Below, one piece after another: positions 22,701 through 34,544 of a DNA stretch of 64,000 nucleotides. The translations under genes and the position numbers were made by a program. The stretch comes from Hericium rajendrae (Eukaryota; Basidiomycota; Agaricomycetes; Russulales; Hericiaceae), in the NCBI GenBank assembly GCA_033439255.1, contig JAVRDV010000017.1:372001-436000 (forward strand). Direction: 5' to 3'. Within the stretch, counting starts at the first letter, position 1; the number at the start of each line of letters is the position of its first letter. The notes under the pieces are model-generated. The model was not told where the DNA came from. It made no database searches and was given only the letters and a program-made list of their open reading frames with translations.

Positions 22701-22708
22701 ACCAGCTG
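22701..22708. other. Candidate target-site duplication of element 1, right copy
   Basis: ACCAGCTG, identical to 9805-9812. Confidence 0.65.
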
Positions 22709-24790
22709 ACGTCCCTGGTTGTATCCTCATATGGACTTGTATCACAGACAGAGTGCATGTGTACTAATGTATGATGCTGCTTGCATATGCTGCAGCATAA
22801 TTATAGCATATGCTGCAGCTCAGCTCTGGAATGTACAAGAATATGGGCAATGCTACAACCTTATCCAGAAGACCATACCTGATGCCCATAACATTCCCAA
22901 GCAGCCACCTCCCATGATTCTCTACATACCTCTGACTGTCATTCTTTCAGTTGTATGCTTATATGGACTTGTATCTCAATGTACATCAGTATGTACCAAT
23001 GTACTATGCCACCTGTGTATACTGCAGCATACTTTCACCATATGTCATGGTATACTTTTACCATATACTGCAGGCAGCTGAGGACTATGCCATGGCCTAG
23101 ATCTCAAATATGCCATAGCATAGGTGGGAAATATGCTTCTAATACTTGTCTGTCAGATAAATGCCCTGTGACTCCAAACACGTAAACTTATGAAAGTCAT
23201 GTGACATTGTAGGACACAGGTGTCAGTGTGATTGCAATTATGATACCTGATCTGTTATCAACTCCAACATATCTCATGACAATACATGAGCTTGTACACA
23301 TCCAAATATCTCAGTCATTTCTGCAAGGGTGGAGCAGGCACTTTTGCAGATTGTCTCCACCGATGTGGATCTCTAGATGACAGCAGCACAATGGGTATAT
23401 CAGATATATCCTTGACTTATTCATTTTGCTAACTACCACCAAGGTGAAATTATCCCAGGATATTGGGTTGCTGAGACTCCATCAGGCTGATGGGCAGCCT
23501 GATTCATTCTGTATCCATACTCACGTATCCAAAAAATTTTACTGTGCAATGGATGCTCATGCAGACAATGACAGAGAGATTTGAAGATATGTTCTGGTGC
23601 TTCTCACACAGGTAGGTACGAGTCCTCCTTCCATTGAAACACTCAAGCTGAGTCATTCTTAGAGTGGGACATATGCCAAAGGACTGCTCACACCACCCCC
23701 AAACATTCTTGCTGCCTGTGAGAAGATCTTTGACGTGCATGTTATACTATCTTTTGATGTGTCATGAGCAGCTGTTTCTCCATGTCATGAGAATATGATG
23801 CAGTCTGCGGGATGCACATGATTGCAATGCTACTTGGGTGGCAATCGATACTGATCGCCCTTCGCTCAATTACCCACCTTCACTCAATATTGTGCCAAGT
23901 ATTGTGAGCGAACAATGACCACCCTCAATGCTACAGCTGTCTTTACTTTCAGCCCACCTGTTGGATTGCTTGCACAGGCCATACTTAATGAAATTGCATA
24001 GCAAATTCATGATGCAATGCACACAATTTCTACTCTCCCGAGCACATATGAGTACTGGTACACATTTAATGCAGTACAAAATGAACAGGTACATTGTATA
24101 AACCACAAAATACAACAGTATTTGAGGGTGTATTCAAAATGCTGTAGCTGTTATTATTGGATTCACGAAGTTTGCCAAAATGTCAATTATGATTCCTATG
24201 TTGCTATAAGATACTGAGAGCTAGCCTGAATATCACTGGCCGTGCTCTGTCCAAAGGTCAGCATCTAGAGCCTCCATAACCTCCACCATTCCTATAGGAT
24301 GATCCAATTATGAAATATGTGCTACAATGATGGATGCCCCACTTCTAGTAGTGATCAGATGATATAAGGGAGGAGCTCTGCTCGACCACATCTAGGATGG
24401 CTAGTCAATTGCACAGACCTGCACAGACCAGAAGGTGAGCACTGGTATCACACTGCTGACAGAATGTAGGGGTACTGGAGGCCAACAGCAGACCACAGCC
24501 CTGTGTACACCATCTTCTCCTGATATCTTAGGGTCTCTTGCTCTACCTGTACATGCCCATGTGAAATCTGTATGTACATATCATCTGTACCATTGACTAT
24601 TTTGCTGATGCTGCCATAGGTGCAATGTGCAGATCACATCTATCATGCATTGGATCAGGCTGTCTCTGTGGCAGAGAATCTTTCCAATTACATTGATGCA
24701 TAGTATAAGGAGTGTTCTGTCATTCTGGATGATTTGCAACATATGGAGGATTGGATAGAGGATGAAAGTGGGGCCTGGCAAAGCTTGAGT
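22709..24790. other. CpG-poor decayed repeat DNA, no intact gene
   Basis: Few CpG dinucleotides; TpG and CpA are abundant. Two related blocks (TATGGACTTGTATC ... TGCTGCAGCAT near 22731-22797 and TATGGACTTGTATC ... ACTGCAGCAT near 22962-23030) indicate an internal duplication. Coding-like stretches broken by many stops run on both strands. I cannot assign a family. Confidence 0.4.
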
Positions 24791-24879
24791 AGGTCTCTGC
24801 ATGACTGAAGGCTCATTTGAACAGTCTCCACTATGTACATGTACACTAGTCTAGACTATATGTAGAATGTTCATCATCC

Positions 24880-25720
24880 CTTAACACAAACTTGAACATT
24901 GTGTCTGTGTTTCCAGAAAACTCGGTCCACATCACCTTCTGCCATGCACCATATGCTGTATGGCCATGCAGCCTCTCCTCGTAGGCCTTCTTCACCCTGC
25001 TCTTCTACTTATCTGCATGTTTCTGAAATCCTCTCACATTCCAATCCATTTCAAATGAAAGAATGACCATTTTCTCATGCCAACAGTGCATCCTCATGCA
25101 TGCGTGAAGCCACTGAACTCAGTGGACTGAGAAAAGTATGAATTAATCATGTTGCAGCATATCTCTCAGATAGAGAATGAATGTCTAACTTACAGTCTGC
25201 AAGCCATTCACCTTCAAGTGAATCACCAGAGATGTCCATTGTCCAAAACCAAGGCAGGGTTGAGTTGCGTAGACCTCTGACTGATGGATCCAGAACAGTA
25301 GTGCGGACCTTCAGATGCTCTGGAAGAAGAGGTTGGATCCTTTCAAGCATGTCCTTCTTAGTGCCCAGATCTTCCATAGCCTCTTTACATCTTGAATATA
25401 CATGCACCTGGTGCTGGATGGTGCTCTCGATCAAGCTCACATCATTCCATGCTCATGTCTTCTTCCTTTGGCTATTAGCATTCTGCACATCAGTCCTGAA
25501 AATGTAGGCCTTGTATCCCAATGCTAGTCTTAAGCTTTGCAATGCATCATTAGTTTAGTCTTCCCGCAATTCCAGTTTGGCTTCTAGAAGGACTACACCA
25601 GAGATGCACTTAGAAGCTGGCAGTAAGAATGTCAAATGACGAGCTTTGTGAAATCTGTGCTCTGAGGGGAAAAGGGCAGACTCCATTCTAATTCTCCAAG
25701 TCCGTAGCTACGGTACAAAT
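24880..25720 (-). pseudogene. Decayed KDZ transposase relic, C-terminal region
   Basis: On the minus strand the 25147-25440 segment reads SLIESTIQHQVHVYSRCKEA, then LERIQPLLPEHLKVRTTVLD, then RGLRNSTLPWFWTMDISGDS, which is the characteristic C-terminal helical region of KDZ transposases (compare PWFWTVVG in element 1). Upstream sequence near 25440-25550 reads DALQSLRLALGYKAYIFRTD and NANSQRKKT, again family-like. The surrounding frame contains stops (for example before WNDVSL and after the WFW block). Downstream (24880-25100) fragments resemble the following coiled-coil region with stops. The copy is therefore dead. Replacement of CpG by TpG/CpA fits decay of methylated DNA. It belongs to a KDZ lineage distinct from elements 1 and 2. 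Confidence 0.7.
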
Positions 25721-27000
25721 GGGCAAGGCCACCTCAGGCGGCTCGGCACGACTTTCTACAACAACCTTCTGCTGACCGGCCCAATCTCCAATTCCTTCCT
25801 GATTCTGCCTGCTCCAGGTCTCTTGGTGAGTGGAGTCATTGCGGTTCAGCCTGTGCAGGGCAGAAGGTGTAGACGTGGTATGAGTGAATCAAAGGCGCCA
25901 CCTTACAATGTCGCCCGGGGTGTGCATCAGAAACAGCAGGCACGTCAAGCTGGAATGGCTGGGATGATGTCATTAGCGCATTGTCGTGGGCACTGATTGT
26001 GATCTGGAGGCATGTGGGCATTCGAGGGTGCATTGATTGAGCTGCCTGGTTCTCTGGGCATGCTTCTGCTTCTGTGCCGCTGACTCATTTAGCTGGTTGA
26101 TCTCCGGCCCATTTGGTGTATCGGACCATGGGACACCAACTTTAGTCTGACCTGGTAGGTCCCGAACCTGTTGGGCACTTGTTCTGTGCAGAGAGCAATA
26201 TCACGATGGGCAGACTTGGTGTGGCTGAGGTGAAGTTGAGTGGGACAGGCAAGGAAGTGGGGAGTGGGCAATGCCATTGCAAGGCATGCAAAGGGGCACA
26301 TCAGTGCATGCATGCTAATGTCCTTGCCCCTGTGCCAACTCCAATGTACTCACATCAACTCCTGTGCACCCTCGTGGTGTGTGGAAATTGTTTTGCTGCA
26401 GCAAAACATTTCTCATGAGGCATTGGATGCTGTAGGGGCAAAAGGATCTGACCTGAGATATGTACTGCTCCTGTAGTGTACAAGATGTAATTAGCTAGAA
26501 ATATAATAGTTTCCATGATATATTGTTGGGGATATGGTATAAGAGTAACAACTATACCTAACTTTAGGTGAAATAATAGCCAACAGTAACTTCAAATAGC
26601 TACAGTGGCATTGAGTAGCTATAGTAGCATTGAGTAGCTACAGTAAATTTTAGCATATATGTGTCACTATAGACTGCTACAGATTAGCTACAAGTAGCAA
26701 ATATAGGGGCCCACTTGTCACTAAGAGCTACACAATCTATAGAATCTTTTTTAGCTACTATAGATTAACATTATTATTAAAGATTCCTGTAGCATTTACA
26801 CCTTTTCTAGATGAATATGAACATAGACAAAAGGGGTCATTTGATGTATGAGCAGTCAAGTTTGTGTATACATGGCCAAGTCTGCATAGCTATTGGTGAT
26901 GTGTAGAGCATCGAAGCTGCTGACAACATGTTTAAGAAGTGTGCAAGGTACTGACAATATAGCAAAAATAAGACGATGTAGGAGAGAAGGTCAAGGATGG
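25721..27000. other. CpG-poor DNA with AGCTAC field, no gene
   Basis: 25.72-26.48 kb contains short open frames on both strands without recognisable domains. 26.58-26.76 kb holds repeated AGCTAC/AGTAGC words, resembling the AGCTAT fields of the repeat module. No gene is called. Confidence 0.4.
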
Positions 27001-27250
27001 GACATATAGTGGGTATCGAAAAATAAGAGTATCACTCAAAAATGAGCAATACTCTCTTTATTAGTATGAACAATACCAATAAAAAGTAATTTAACTTATC
27101 TATATCACCCCTCTTTGCTCTATCGAGACCCTTCCATGTTTGATCCAAGGAGTGAGTGAGAAGAGGAACAGCTGAAGAGGAAGATGGTGATAAAGATGAT
27201 ATGAAAGTCAAAGTTTGATGCATCTTTGGAGATGTGTTCATGTAATCTTC
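27001..27250. repeat. Decayed repeat module copy 4
   Basis: Contains AGAGTATCACTC...GAGCAATACTCT (27026-27055) followed by TTAGTATGAAC, which matches module copy 1 (AGAGTATCGCTC...GAGCGATACTCT, TTAGTACGAAT) with every CpG in these blocks replaced by CpA or TpG. Downstream GATCCAAGGAGTGAG corresponds to GATCCGATGGGAGCGAG in copy 1. Confidence 0.65.
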
Positions 27251-27588
27251 AAGCTGTTAGAGAAGGTCACCTACTTTATGCCATCATAAACCACAGAGAA
27301 GTTGACTTATGTAGAGTGGTATACCCCTTTTTAGCTCACTGCAAAAAAAAAACATATGATATACAGTGTATCTATAACAGCAAAAAGAGAGAGAAGTAAT
27401 GTATCATTATCTCAAATTTGACAATTGTATCAACTTATCTTACATTTTGCAGAGAAGGTTGACAGATCTTGAGCTTCAAAAAAGGTCCTTGATCAGACTC
27501 ACTCATTCTATGTTAATAATTGGACAAGCATGTATGTGTATCAGACAATTGGATAGCTTAATTTTGAATATATTTTATGTTTCTTCTT
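27251..27588. other. AT-rich spacer, nothing recognised
   Basis: Low-complexity AT-rich DNA with short open frames only. Confidence 0.4.
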
Positions 27589-28012
27589 TTATCAGAAACC
27601 TTGACAATTTTCTGATGAGTCTGACAGTTTTTAACTGTTTTTAACCCTATCTGTAGCTACTGCAGAGTCTGATCTATTTGAAGCCACTTTTCAAATAATC
27701 ATATCTGATTAAGCTTATATATTTGAGAATCAATGCCTATTGTTAGATATAGCAGTCAGTCATCTCTAATTGTATATCATAATAGAATTTCTAATATCTG
27801 AAATTTTTTCAAATCTGAGAGCATTCTGATTTATCTCTAACAGCATCTTGAGGTCCAATAATCTGATGATGTCTGAGAGTGACTTGATCTGTTTAATATC
27901 AACTTATAGCTTTCTGAGACTGTCTGATATATCTAATTTGACTCACACAAGATTCTGTCAAACATAGCAAGTCAATCAAAAAGCTGTCAAGGTTCCTGAT
28001 GTTTCATCAGAG
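27589..28012. mobile_element. Decayed inverted-repeat element, same family as 42212-42792
   Basis: Begins TATCAGAAACCTTGACAATTTTCTGATGAG and ends CTGTCAAGGTTCCTGATG in fragments that match the ends and the internal CTAATATCTGAAATTTTTTC block of the element at 42212-42792. It is diverged and AT-biased. 28013-28349 shows nothing else. Confidence 0.55.
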
Positions 28013-28349
28013 GCTGCACTATAGATGCTATAGTCAAAAGTTTGTTACTACATGTAATGATGAGTGTTAATTAATATCAGAACATTAATTATTATACTTC
28101 ATCAGCAATCTTTCAGTAATACAGGCACAAATTCTATAATAAAATGTAATATAGCGATGACTATGAATCAAAAAACATTTTTTGTCAGATGAGAAAAATG
28201 GAGTGATCTGTACATAAGAAACAAGATAGAAAAAAAAATGACATGATTTATAATAAGAAAGCTAAAAGTGATCAACCAAAATTGTATATAATCTAAACAA
28301 CTTTTTAAGCTAATAGACTTTGATATCAAAAGTGGCTATATAAGAAAAT

Positions 28350-29859
28350 TTACTCTTTATTTTCCAAGTGAACAATAAGACTACTCTTTAAATCAGAAAG
28401 AGCCTTTTCACTAGTTAGACGACAAGCTGCAAAATATTCTCCAAACAAAAGAGGCCCATAACTATCTGTTACTTTGCGTGCAGATCTTCCAGTTGTCATG
28501 GTCCCATTATCAGACCACAAAAATAAAATTTCTTGCCAAGCTTCATAAAGAGGTCGATTTTGTTCTGGAAAAGTATTAAATTAAGTAGCATTAAAAGGAA
28601 GAAAAAAGGCTCACGAGTAACTACACTTTTCCATTTCATATTGAAAACTGCAGGCTGAATCCAACTATAGATTCTCATTTTATTGCTCCATGTTTGAGTA
28701 GACTAACCATAGTGTGTTACCAGCATCTGAATATCAAAGTTGAGCCCTTCATCTGTTATTGCTTGATCGCATGCTGAAGGGTTGCCATCAAGATTGCATG
28801 CTTGAGCAATTGTATACATTGCATGCCACTCGTGATAAAGAAATTGAAGTGTCTTTTGAGATGAAGTTGCTTTGGGTTGAAAATGGGCCATAGCATGTAC
28901 TCCAGGGCTGATGAGAAGAGATTGTAGATAGTGATCAAATGGTAAGTTGGATGAAGAAGAATGATGATCTCCATCACTAAGAGATGATGGTACTGGAGAC
29001 ATAGCTGGTGAAATGTAGGAAGGAGCTAGTATAGCAGCTGTTGATGATGTAGATGCAGATGCATAGTGATCATCTACTGCCATTGGGATGGGTGATATGA
29101 GAGCTATAAATCTACATCAGATAGATCAGAAAAATGAATATATTTTAAGAACATACCAGCATGAGATACAGAGATGCTATCCCATATATAAAATATGAAA
29201 GTTTTTTGTAAGGCTGCAATCGGAACATAATCATTGAGAAAAAGCCGTAGAGAAGGACCAGCTATCGGATGTACTGGAAGATGCTGAAACTGGAGAGGAT
29301 AGCACAGTGTAGCATTGGTAGAAGAGATATTCTGAACTGATCCATGCCATAAAATTGCTGCATCCAGATAAGAGGAAGGGTCCATATTTGGAGATGCTGA
29401 CGATGAACCAGCTATAAGATCATGAGCACTCCCATCAATCAATTGCTGTAGAACAGGCCGAGCAGCTTGTGGAAATCTGTTGGGAATGATGCAGAATTGG
29501 GAAGCGATAGACGAGATCAAAACTGCTGCTGGTATGGTCACCGTGTCATGCATATCGTACTGCAAAGCTGTGGCAGGAGAAAAGAGAAGAGTTCGGATAT
29601 AATCATGAGCATGAAGTGGGTCTTGGAGGAGGAGAGGGGTTCCAGCCATGAAAACTTTGCTAGCACGAGTGACGAGAACACAGGCAATCCAGTCGGACTC
29701 CTGCATCGTCATATTAGAGGTCCGAAGATGATCTAGTAGACATGTTCGACACAACCATAATTCTTAGAATAGAACTATATGCAATATTAGAAGTAACTCA
29801 CCTGATACAGCTTCAATGTTGGCTTCTCTACCACCTATATATCCAGCTTGAGTTTCCAT
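28350..29859 (-). CDS. Orphan multi-exon protein (gene G)
   Basis: I do not recognise a family. The minus-strand model starts with ATG at 29859 (METQAGYIGGREANIEAVS) and has an upstream in-frame TAA. A GTGAGT intron joins it in phase to ELWLCRTCLLDHLRTSN. A second intron (GTATGT ... ATTTATAG) joins VSHA to ALISPIPMAVDDHY in phase. A third region reads FDHYLQSLLISPGVHAMAHF and YHEWHAMYTIAQACNLDG. The last exons include WIQPAVFNMKWKSVV, then after a GTGAGC intron QQNRPLYEAWQEILFLWSDN, and end at 28350. One junction near 28690-28710 does not resolve in phase. About 440 residues, with Ser-rich linkers. The coding exons are open although the region around them is decayed, which suggests selection or recent arrival. 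Confidence 0.6.
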
Positions 29860-29879
29860 CACTTCATGACTCGTCGCAC

Positions 29880-31230
29880 ACTGAGTCAAAGTTCGCGGTT
29901 AATGCTGACTAGCTGGCCTTCAAAATGATTATATGTCAATGTATGTTGCAATACTGTGAGAATACGACTTGGTGGAAGAGGGCCAATGCTGTGCATGGCA
30001 AAACGATTCCTTTTTTTTTATCATCAATGAAGCTATATAAATTACCATCATGTATGGCCATGTACAGGTATACTGACATCTTGCATGCAGGCCTGTACCT
30101 CATGTCTTATACTTGGCATGTAGCATTGTGCTGGGGCCAGTGCCTCATGCATGCCTGCTACACCTCATGCCAGCTCACTATGCCTCATGTTCACTGGTCA
30201 CACCCTATGCTGATCTACCACATCTCGATGTACCTTGTGGATGGGCCAGTGACAGCTTAGAGATGACTACAGCTGAATGTGAGCATGTCAGCCAGCATAA
30301 CTATATACATGCATTGTGTGTTGCTATGTGCAGGTGTGTCACCTGCCTGTACCTTGTGCCTCATGCCTCATACACAGACATACCAAGCCATGCATAGGCT
30401 TAGTGCCTTATGCATGCTCATCATGCTACACTACATCTTGCATACAAGCCACCATCCTATAGATGCTTACTGTACTTCATGTACAGGCCCACAGCATCTT
30501 GACACTCTGCACATGCTTGCAGCATCCTGTGCATGGCCACCACACCCTGTTGATCTCCTGTACAAGCTAGTAGCAGCCTTACATATGGGCCTGTATGCCT
30601 TATGCTCACCCTCTATGCCTCATGCATGGCTCTCAATATCTCACACATCCTCACTGCACATTGCATCTTATATATAGGCCCACTACAGCTTAACATTGGT
30701 GAGCATGGCCACTGGACCTCCTGCACAGCTATGACACTTATCATGCCTTGTGCATGAACCTAGTGCCTTATGCACATATGTACTTTTGTTGTGCCTTACC
30801 AGTGCACACATGCCTGCACATAGCTCTACCTGTACATGATGTGTACCATTGTGCATGTGTGCACTGTTTGAACTTGTAATATACTTGATTGTACTAGTAG
30901 CTATATGAAATATAATTGATTTTGGCTTTATATCTCTTGTACCTGATTGATCTGAGACAGTACTAATAGCAGAGATCATAGTAGGGACCATATAGATCAG
31001 AGCAAGCCTTTGAATTTATATGATTTGTACAACAACTATAGCTATCCTTCAGAAACATGTAACACTATATAGTGTCCAACTACTGTTATGATAGCTATGA
31101 TAGGCCTCATAGTCTTACATAGTTGAGAACTGTGGTGGCATAAATAGTGATAGACCTTATAGTGCTATGATAAAACATATAGATCAATACTGGGCTATAT
31201 GAAATTTCAATTTTTCAGATGATACACACT
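29880..31230. repeat. Low-complexity CATGC/TGCATG-rich DNA and AGCTAT-like field
   Basis: 30.05-30.86 kb is a degenerate array of CATGCCTCATGC, CACATGC and similar words, resembling the GC-rich module block after loss of CpG. 31.02-31.20 kb has ATAGCTATGATAG-type words. Open frames on both strands are compositional. No gene is visible. Confidence 0.45.
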
Positions 31231-33579
31231 ACACCAACTCATATATGCACTCTTGGCTCACATTTTTTGACCTATGCATACTTTTGTTGATTAGCTTACA
31301 CATGTATCAACCTATGAGCATCACAACAAACTTATGTATGCTTCTACTACCTCATACATTTTCTGTTAGCCTGTGTACCTTCTATTGATTTGTATGCATT
31401 GCTGCTAGCACCAAAGGCAGAATTTAATTTCTATATTTGGATTTTTTTTTCTGACTTTTACAAAAAATAACATAAATCATATCAGTTTTTTTTTTAATAG
31501 AGCTTATATCTCTTCAATGTATAATCTAGTCAGTATTTTTCTATTTTACATGCATAAAATACTATAAAAATTGAATTCTTACCTTCAAATCATATTTTGT
31601 ATACTGGCAGAAATTAGTGACCAAATATGGCAACTACTTTCTGGTAAAATTGCCTGTCGATTAGCATGAAGGTTTAGAGTAACAAAAAACTTATACAAAT
31701 GCCTGAGAGCATCAATTGTGCAAACATCACTTTAAGTATATTAGGGTTCAACACAAGTGCACTCGTGGGTGACTTAGATCTGAACTTGCAGGTATTCAAT
31801 CTGTCCAAGGTGCTGACCTGGATCCATGCAGATTTGCACCACTGGGTGATCTGGAGCTGCAGGTCAGGTATCTGTGACATCACAGATCACTTGCAAGTCA
31901 GTTGGTCTTAAAGTTGTATCTCACTTTTACGATGCCCTCCTCTTTGTTTTTTCATCTTAATCCTTCCCTTTTCACCATATCTCCTCAATTCAATGGCAGG
32001 ATGGGTGTTATGGAGATTCGAGAGGCTTCTAGGTGAGTCCAAAAGCCTTTTATTTCATTGTACTGTGCTGATCTCAGGAGTCTCACTCGATAACAGGCAA
32101 GGCTCTCATTTTTCACTGTTCTTCGACAGGTTTCATGATGTTTGATGAGTTTCATGACATTCCACCATTTTTTGACATCATCCACCATATTTCGTGTACC
32201 ATCTGTGCTTCTTCCATCGTCCTCATCAACAGGTCAACCAGCCAACCGGCCCTCACCCATCTTCGACAACCAGCACTCATGTGCACCAGAAATTTAATTC
32301 CCACTCACAACAGTAAGAGCATGCACAGTGCCAGTCTAGCGCTGCAACTGCAAGGCCCACAATGCCTGTCAGGTCTTGTTGCTACAGCATTGTTGCTACA
32401 ACAGCAAGGCTTGACATCTTTTTGCTGATCATCTGAGCAGTGTCTAGCATGCCTCAACAATACGCAGTTGTCTACAAACAGCTTTGCATATCCTTACATG
32501 TCTGAGACAGTGTGCATCTACCAATACATGCCCTGCCAGCATACACATTTTTGACTGCATGCCCCCACCATCCCATAGTCCATTGCTCAAACTACATGTG
32601 TGCATTCATGCCCATGGACATCACACATGCCACTATGCATGCTGTCATATCATTCGTCTGACAGAAGCCCAATGTGAGGCAAGTTTTATATGCCATTAGT
32701 GCTATTCAACAATCAAAATGCACCCTCCCGGTCTCATTCCCAATTTTCATCCAAGCTGGTGATTATCATTTGTGTGTGCATGCCCACAGCTATGCCAGTA
32801 CACCAGCACCCACATATGCTCCCCTTGCACATGTGCCAGCTCATGTGCACACACATACTCAAAGCTGCCCCACCGGCATGCACATGCCCATGTCGATGCC
32901 ACAAGTATGTCGCATGCAGCCTTTTGAATCCATGCCTTGCTTGTAGACTTTATACACTTCATGGGTATGACAAGATATAGTGATAATGGGCATATGTGAT
33001 TGAAGCTGTAAGTTAGTGTTGGCAGATGACATATAGTATGTAGTTAGTTAGGGATCATGACATATAGATTTGAACTTTGCAATATAATATGTTAACCAAA
33101 ATAAAGTTTGGATAGCAGGTTACCCACAGGTCACTCACAGGTCAATGAGTTTGAGCACAACCTTGATCTGGATTTGTATAGGTCTCAGCCACCAGGTGAT
33201 CTGGATCTACAAGTTAGATACCTGCAGGTCAATTTTGTGGGTATACCCATGTTGATCTACAGGTGACTCTGACTCGTGTCGAACCCTAAAGCATATAAAA
33301 AAACACTATTTAATCTAATCTAATCATGAGTAGTTCAGCTCCTACCTCTGATAACTCTACATTTTCTGCTATGTTATATATCTTAGTACCTGATTATATA
33401 TATAATCTGGTATGTAATACAGTACACACTTGTCATATCTTATTATAATCAGCTCGATATATGATATACACTATTATATATGCTTATATTATAAATACTT
33501 GTAATATCTACAAATCAAACAAGATTCAAGATTGAATATATGATCAATGTCAAACATTGTATTGTTGAACAAAGCTAAT
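31231..33579. other. AT-rich and degenerate repeat DNA, no gene called
   Basis: Two diverged relatives in opposite order occur at about 31740-31915 and 33115-33295, sharing GGTTC(A/G)ACAC, CCACTGGGTGATCTGGA or CCACCAGGTGATCTGGA, and GACTTGCAGGT-like words. 32.48-32.96 kb is another CATGCCC-rich low-complexity stretch. A TAATC short tandem run occurs at 33308-33325. Confidence 0.4.
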
Positions 33580-34408
33580 GACCAATCACGTGATCAATAG
33601 CAGACCTTGTTCGGCCGCACAAGGTCTGGTGGCTGTGCTTAGCTTATGTCAGCAGTAGTTGATGTTGCGCTCTCTGCTTTCTCTTCTTTTCTTCAGATAG
33701 CTTTGAAGTCAGTGTGATACTACCAGTAGTGCACACTAACTACAAGGCTTGGACACGCCCAGTTCCCATCTACAGTGAGTTGCGGCTGAGGTGTCCAATG
33801 ATGGTGTAGGGCCATCACCAACTTTTTGGATCTCTTCTGATGATGTGGCATAGAGATTGCACCATGGCCCTCTCAATACCACATGAATCAGAATGAGTGA
33901 AAGCTTGTTGGAATCAGATTTAGAATAGCTTTAGAATAGTGCCATAAACAGCAAGATAGCATGGCAAAATGCTGATCTATTGAACTATATGTCCGTGATG
34001 ATGTGGCAGACTAATTGCTTTATAGCTCTGCTGATACTGCATCAATCATAATGTATGAGGGCTTATTGAAATTGGATTTACAGTAGCTTTCTAACAGTAT
34101 AGTTTACAACATTATAGCACCACTTGTTGTTGAGATAGGAGACAATACTCTTTTGCTGATGTGGCACATAAATCGAGAAATATCTCTGCTTGGAGTGATC
34201 CGATTTTCATATTCTAAATTGGGTTGGAAAGATGTGATCAAACGTATTTGAACACAATTTACCGTTTGTCGATTGATTGCTTCGTTGCAGAGCTATAAAG
34301 CAATCACTGTATACAGTGTATTGGCTCTGTAGGCAACTTATGCTTATGTAAGCGGGCGCTAAGACCTTGTTCGGCCGCACAAGGTCTTGTAGGATCACAT
34401 GACCGACT
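33580..34408. mobile_element. ~830-bp element with self-palindromic ends
   Basis: Each end carries the same 26-bp near-palindrome (GACCTTGT-TCGGCCGC-ACAAGGTC core at 33602-33627 and 34362-34387). The flanking sequence pairs in inverted orientation outside it (ATCACGTGATC with the complement of GATCACATGAC) and inside it (GCTTAGCTTATG with the complement of CTTATGTAAGC). It has TIRs of roughly 75 bp and no coding capacity. Superfamily unknown. Confidence 0.6.
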
Positions 34409-34544
34409 CTCAGGACCCACTGCTACCGATAAATTGCATTTTTTGCTCATTTTATCAATAAGCAGTATGTACATTTGTTTCCTGTGTATCATTTTAGTGG
34501 CTGTATCTTTCTATAAGCAGTAAATTGTGTTAGAGACCAGCTTT

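Noticed and set aside
28496-28678. Separate small minus-strand gene
   Set aside because: Better explained as an internal exon of the 28350-29859 gene, with splice signals on both sides.
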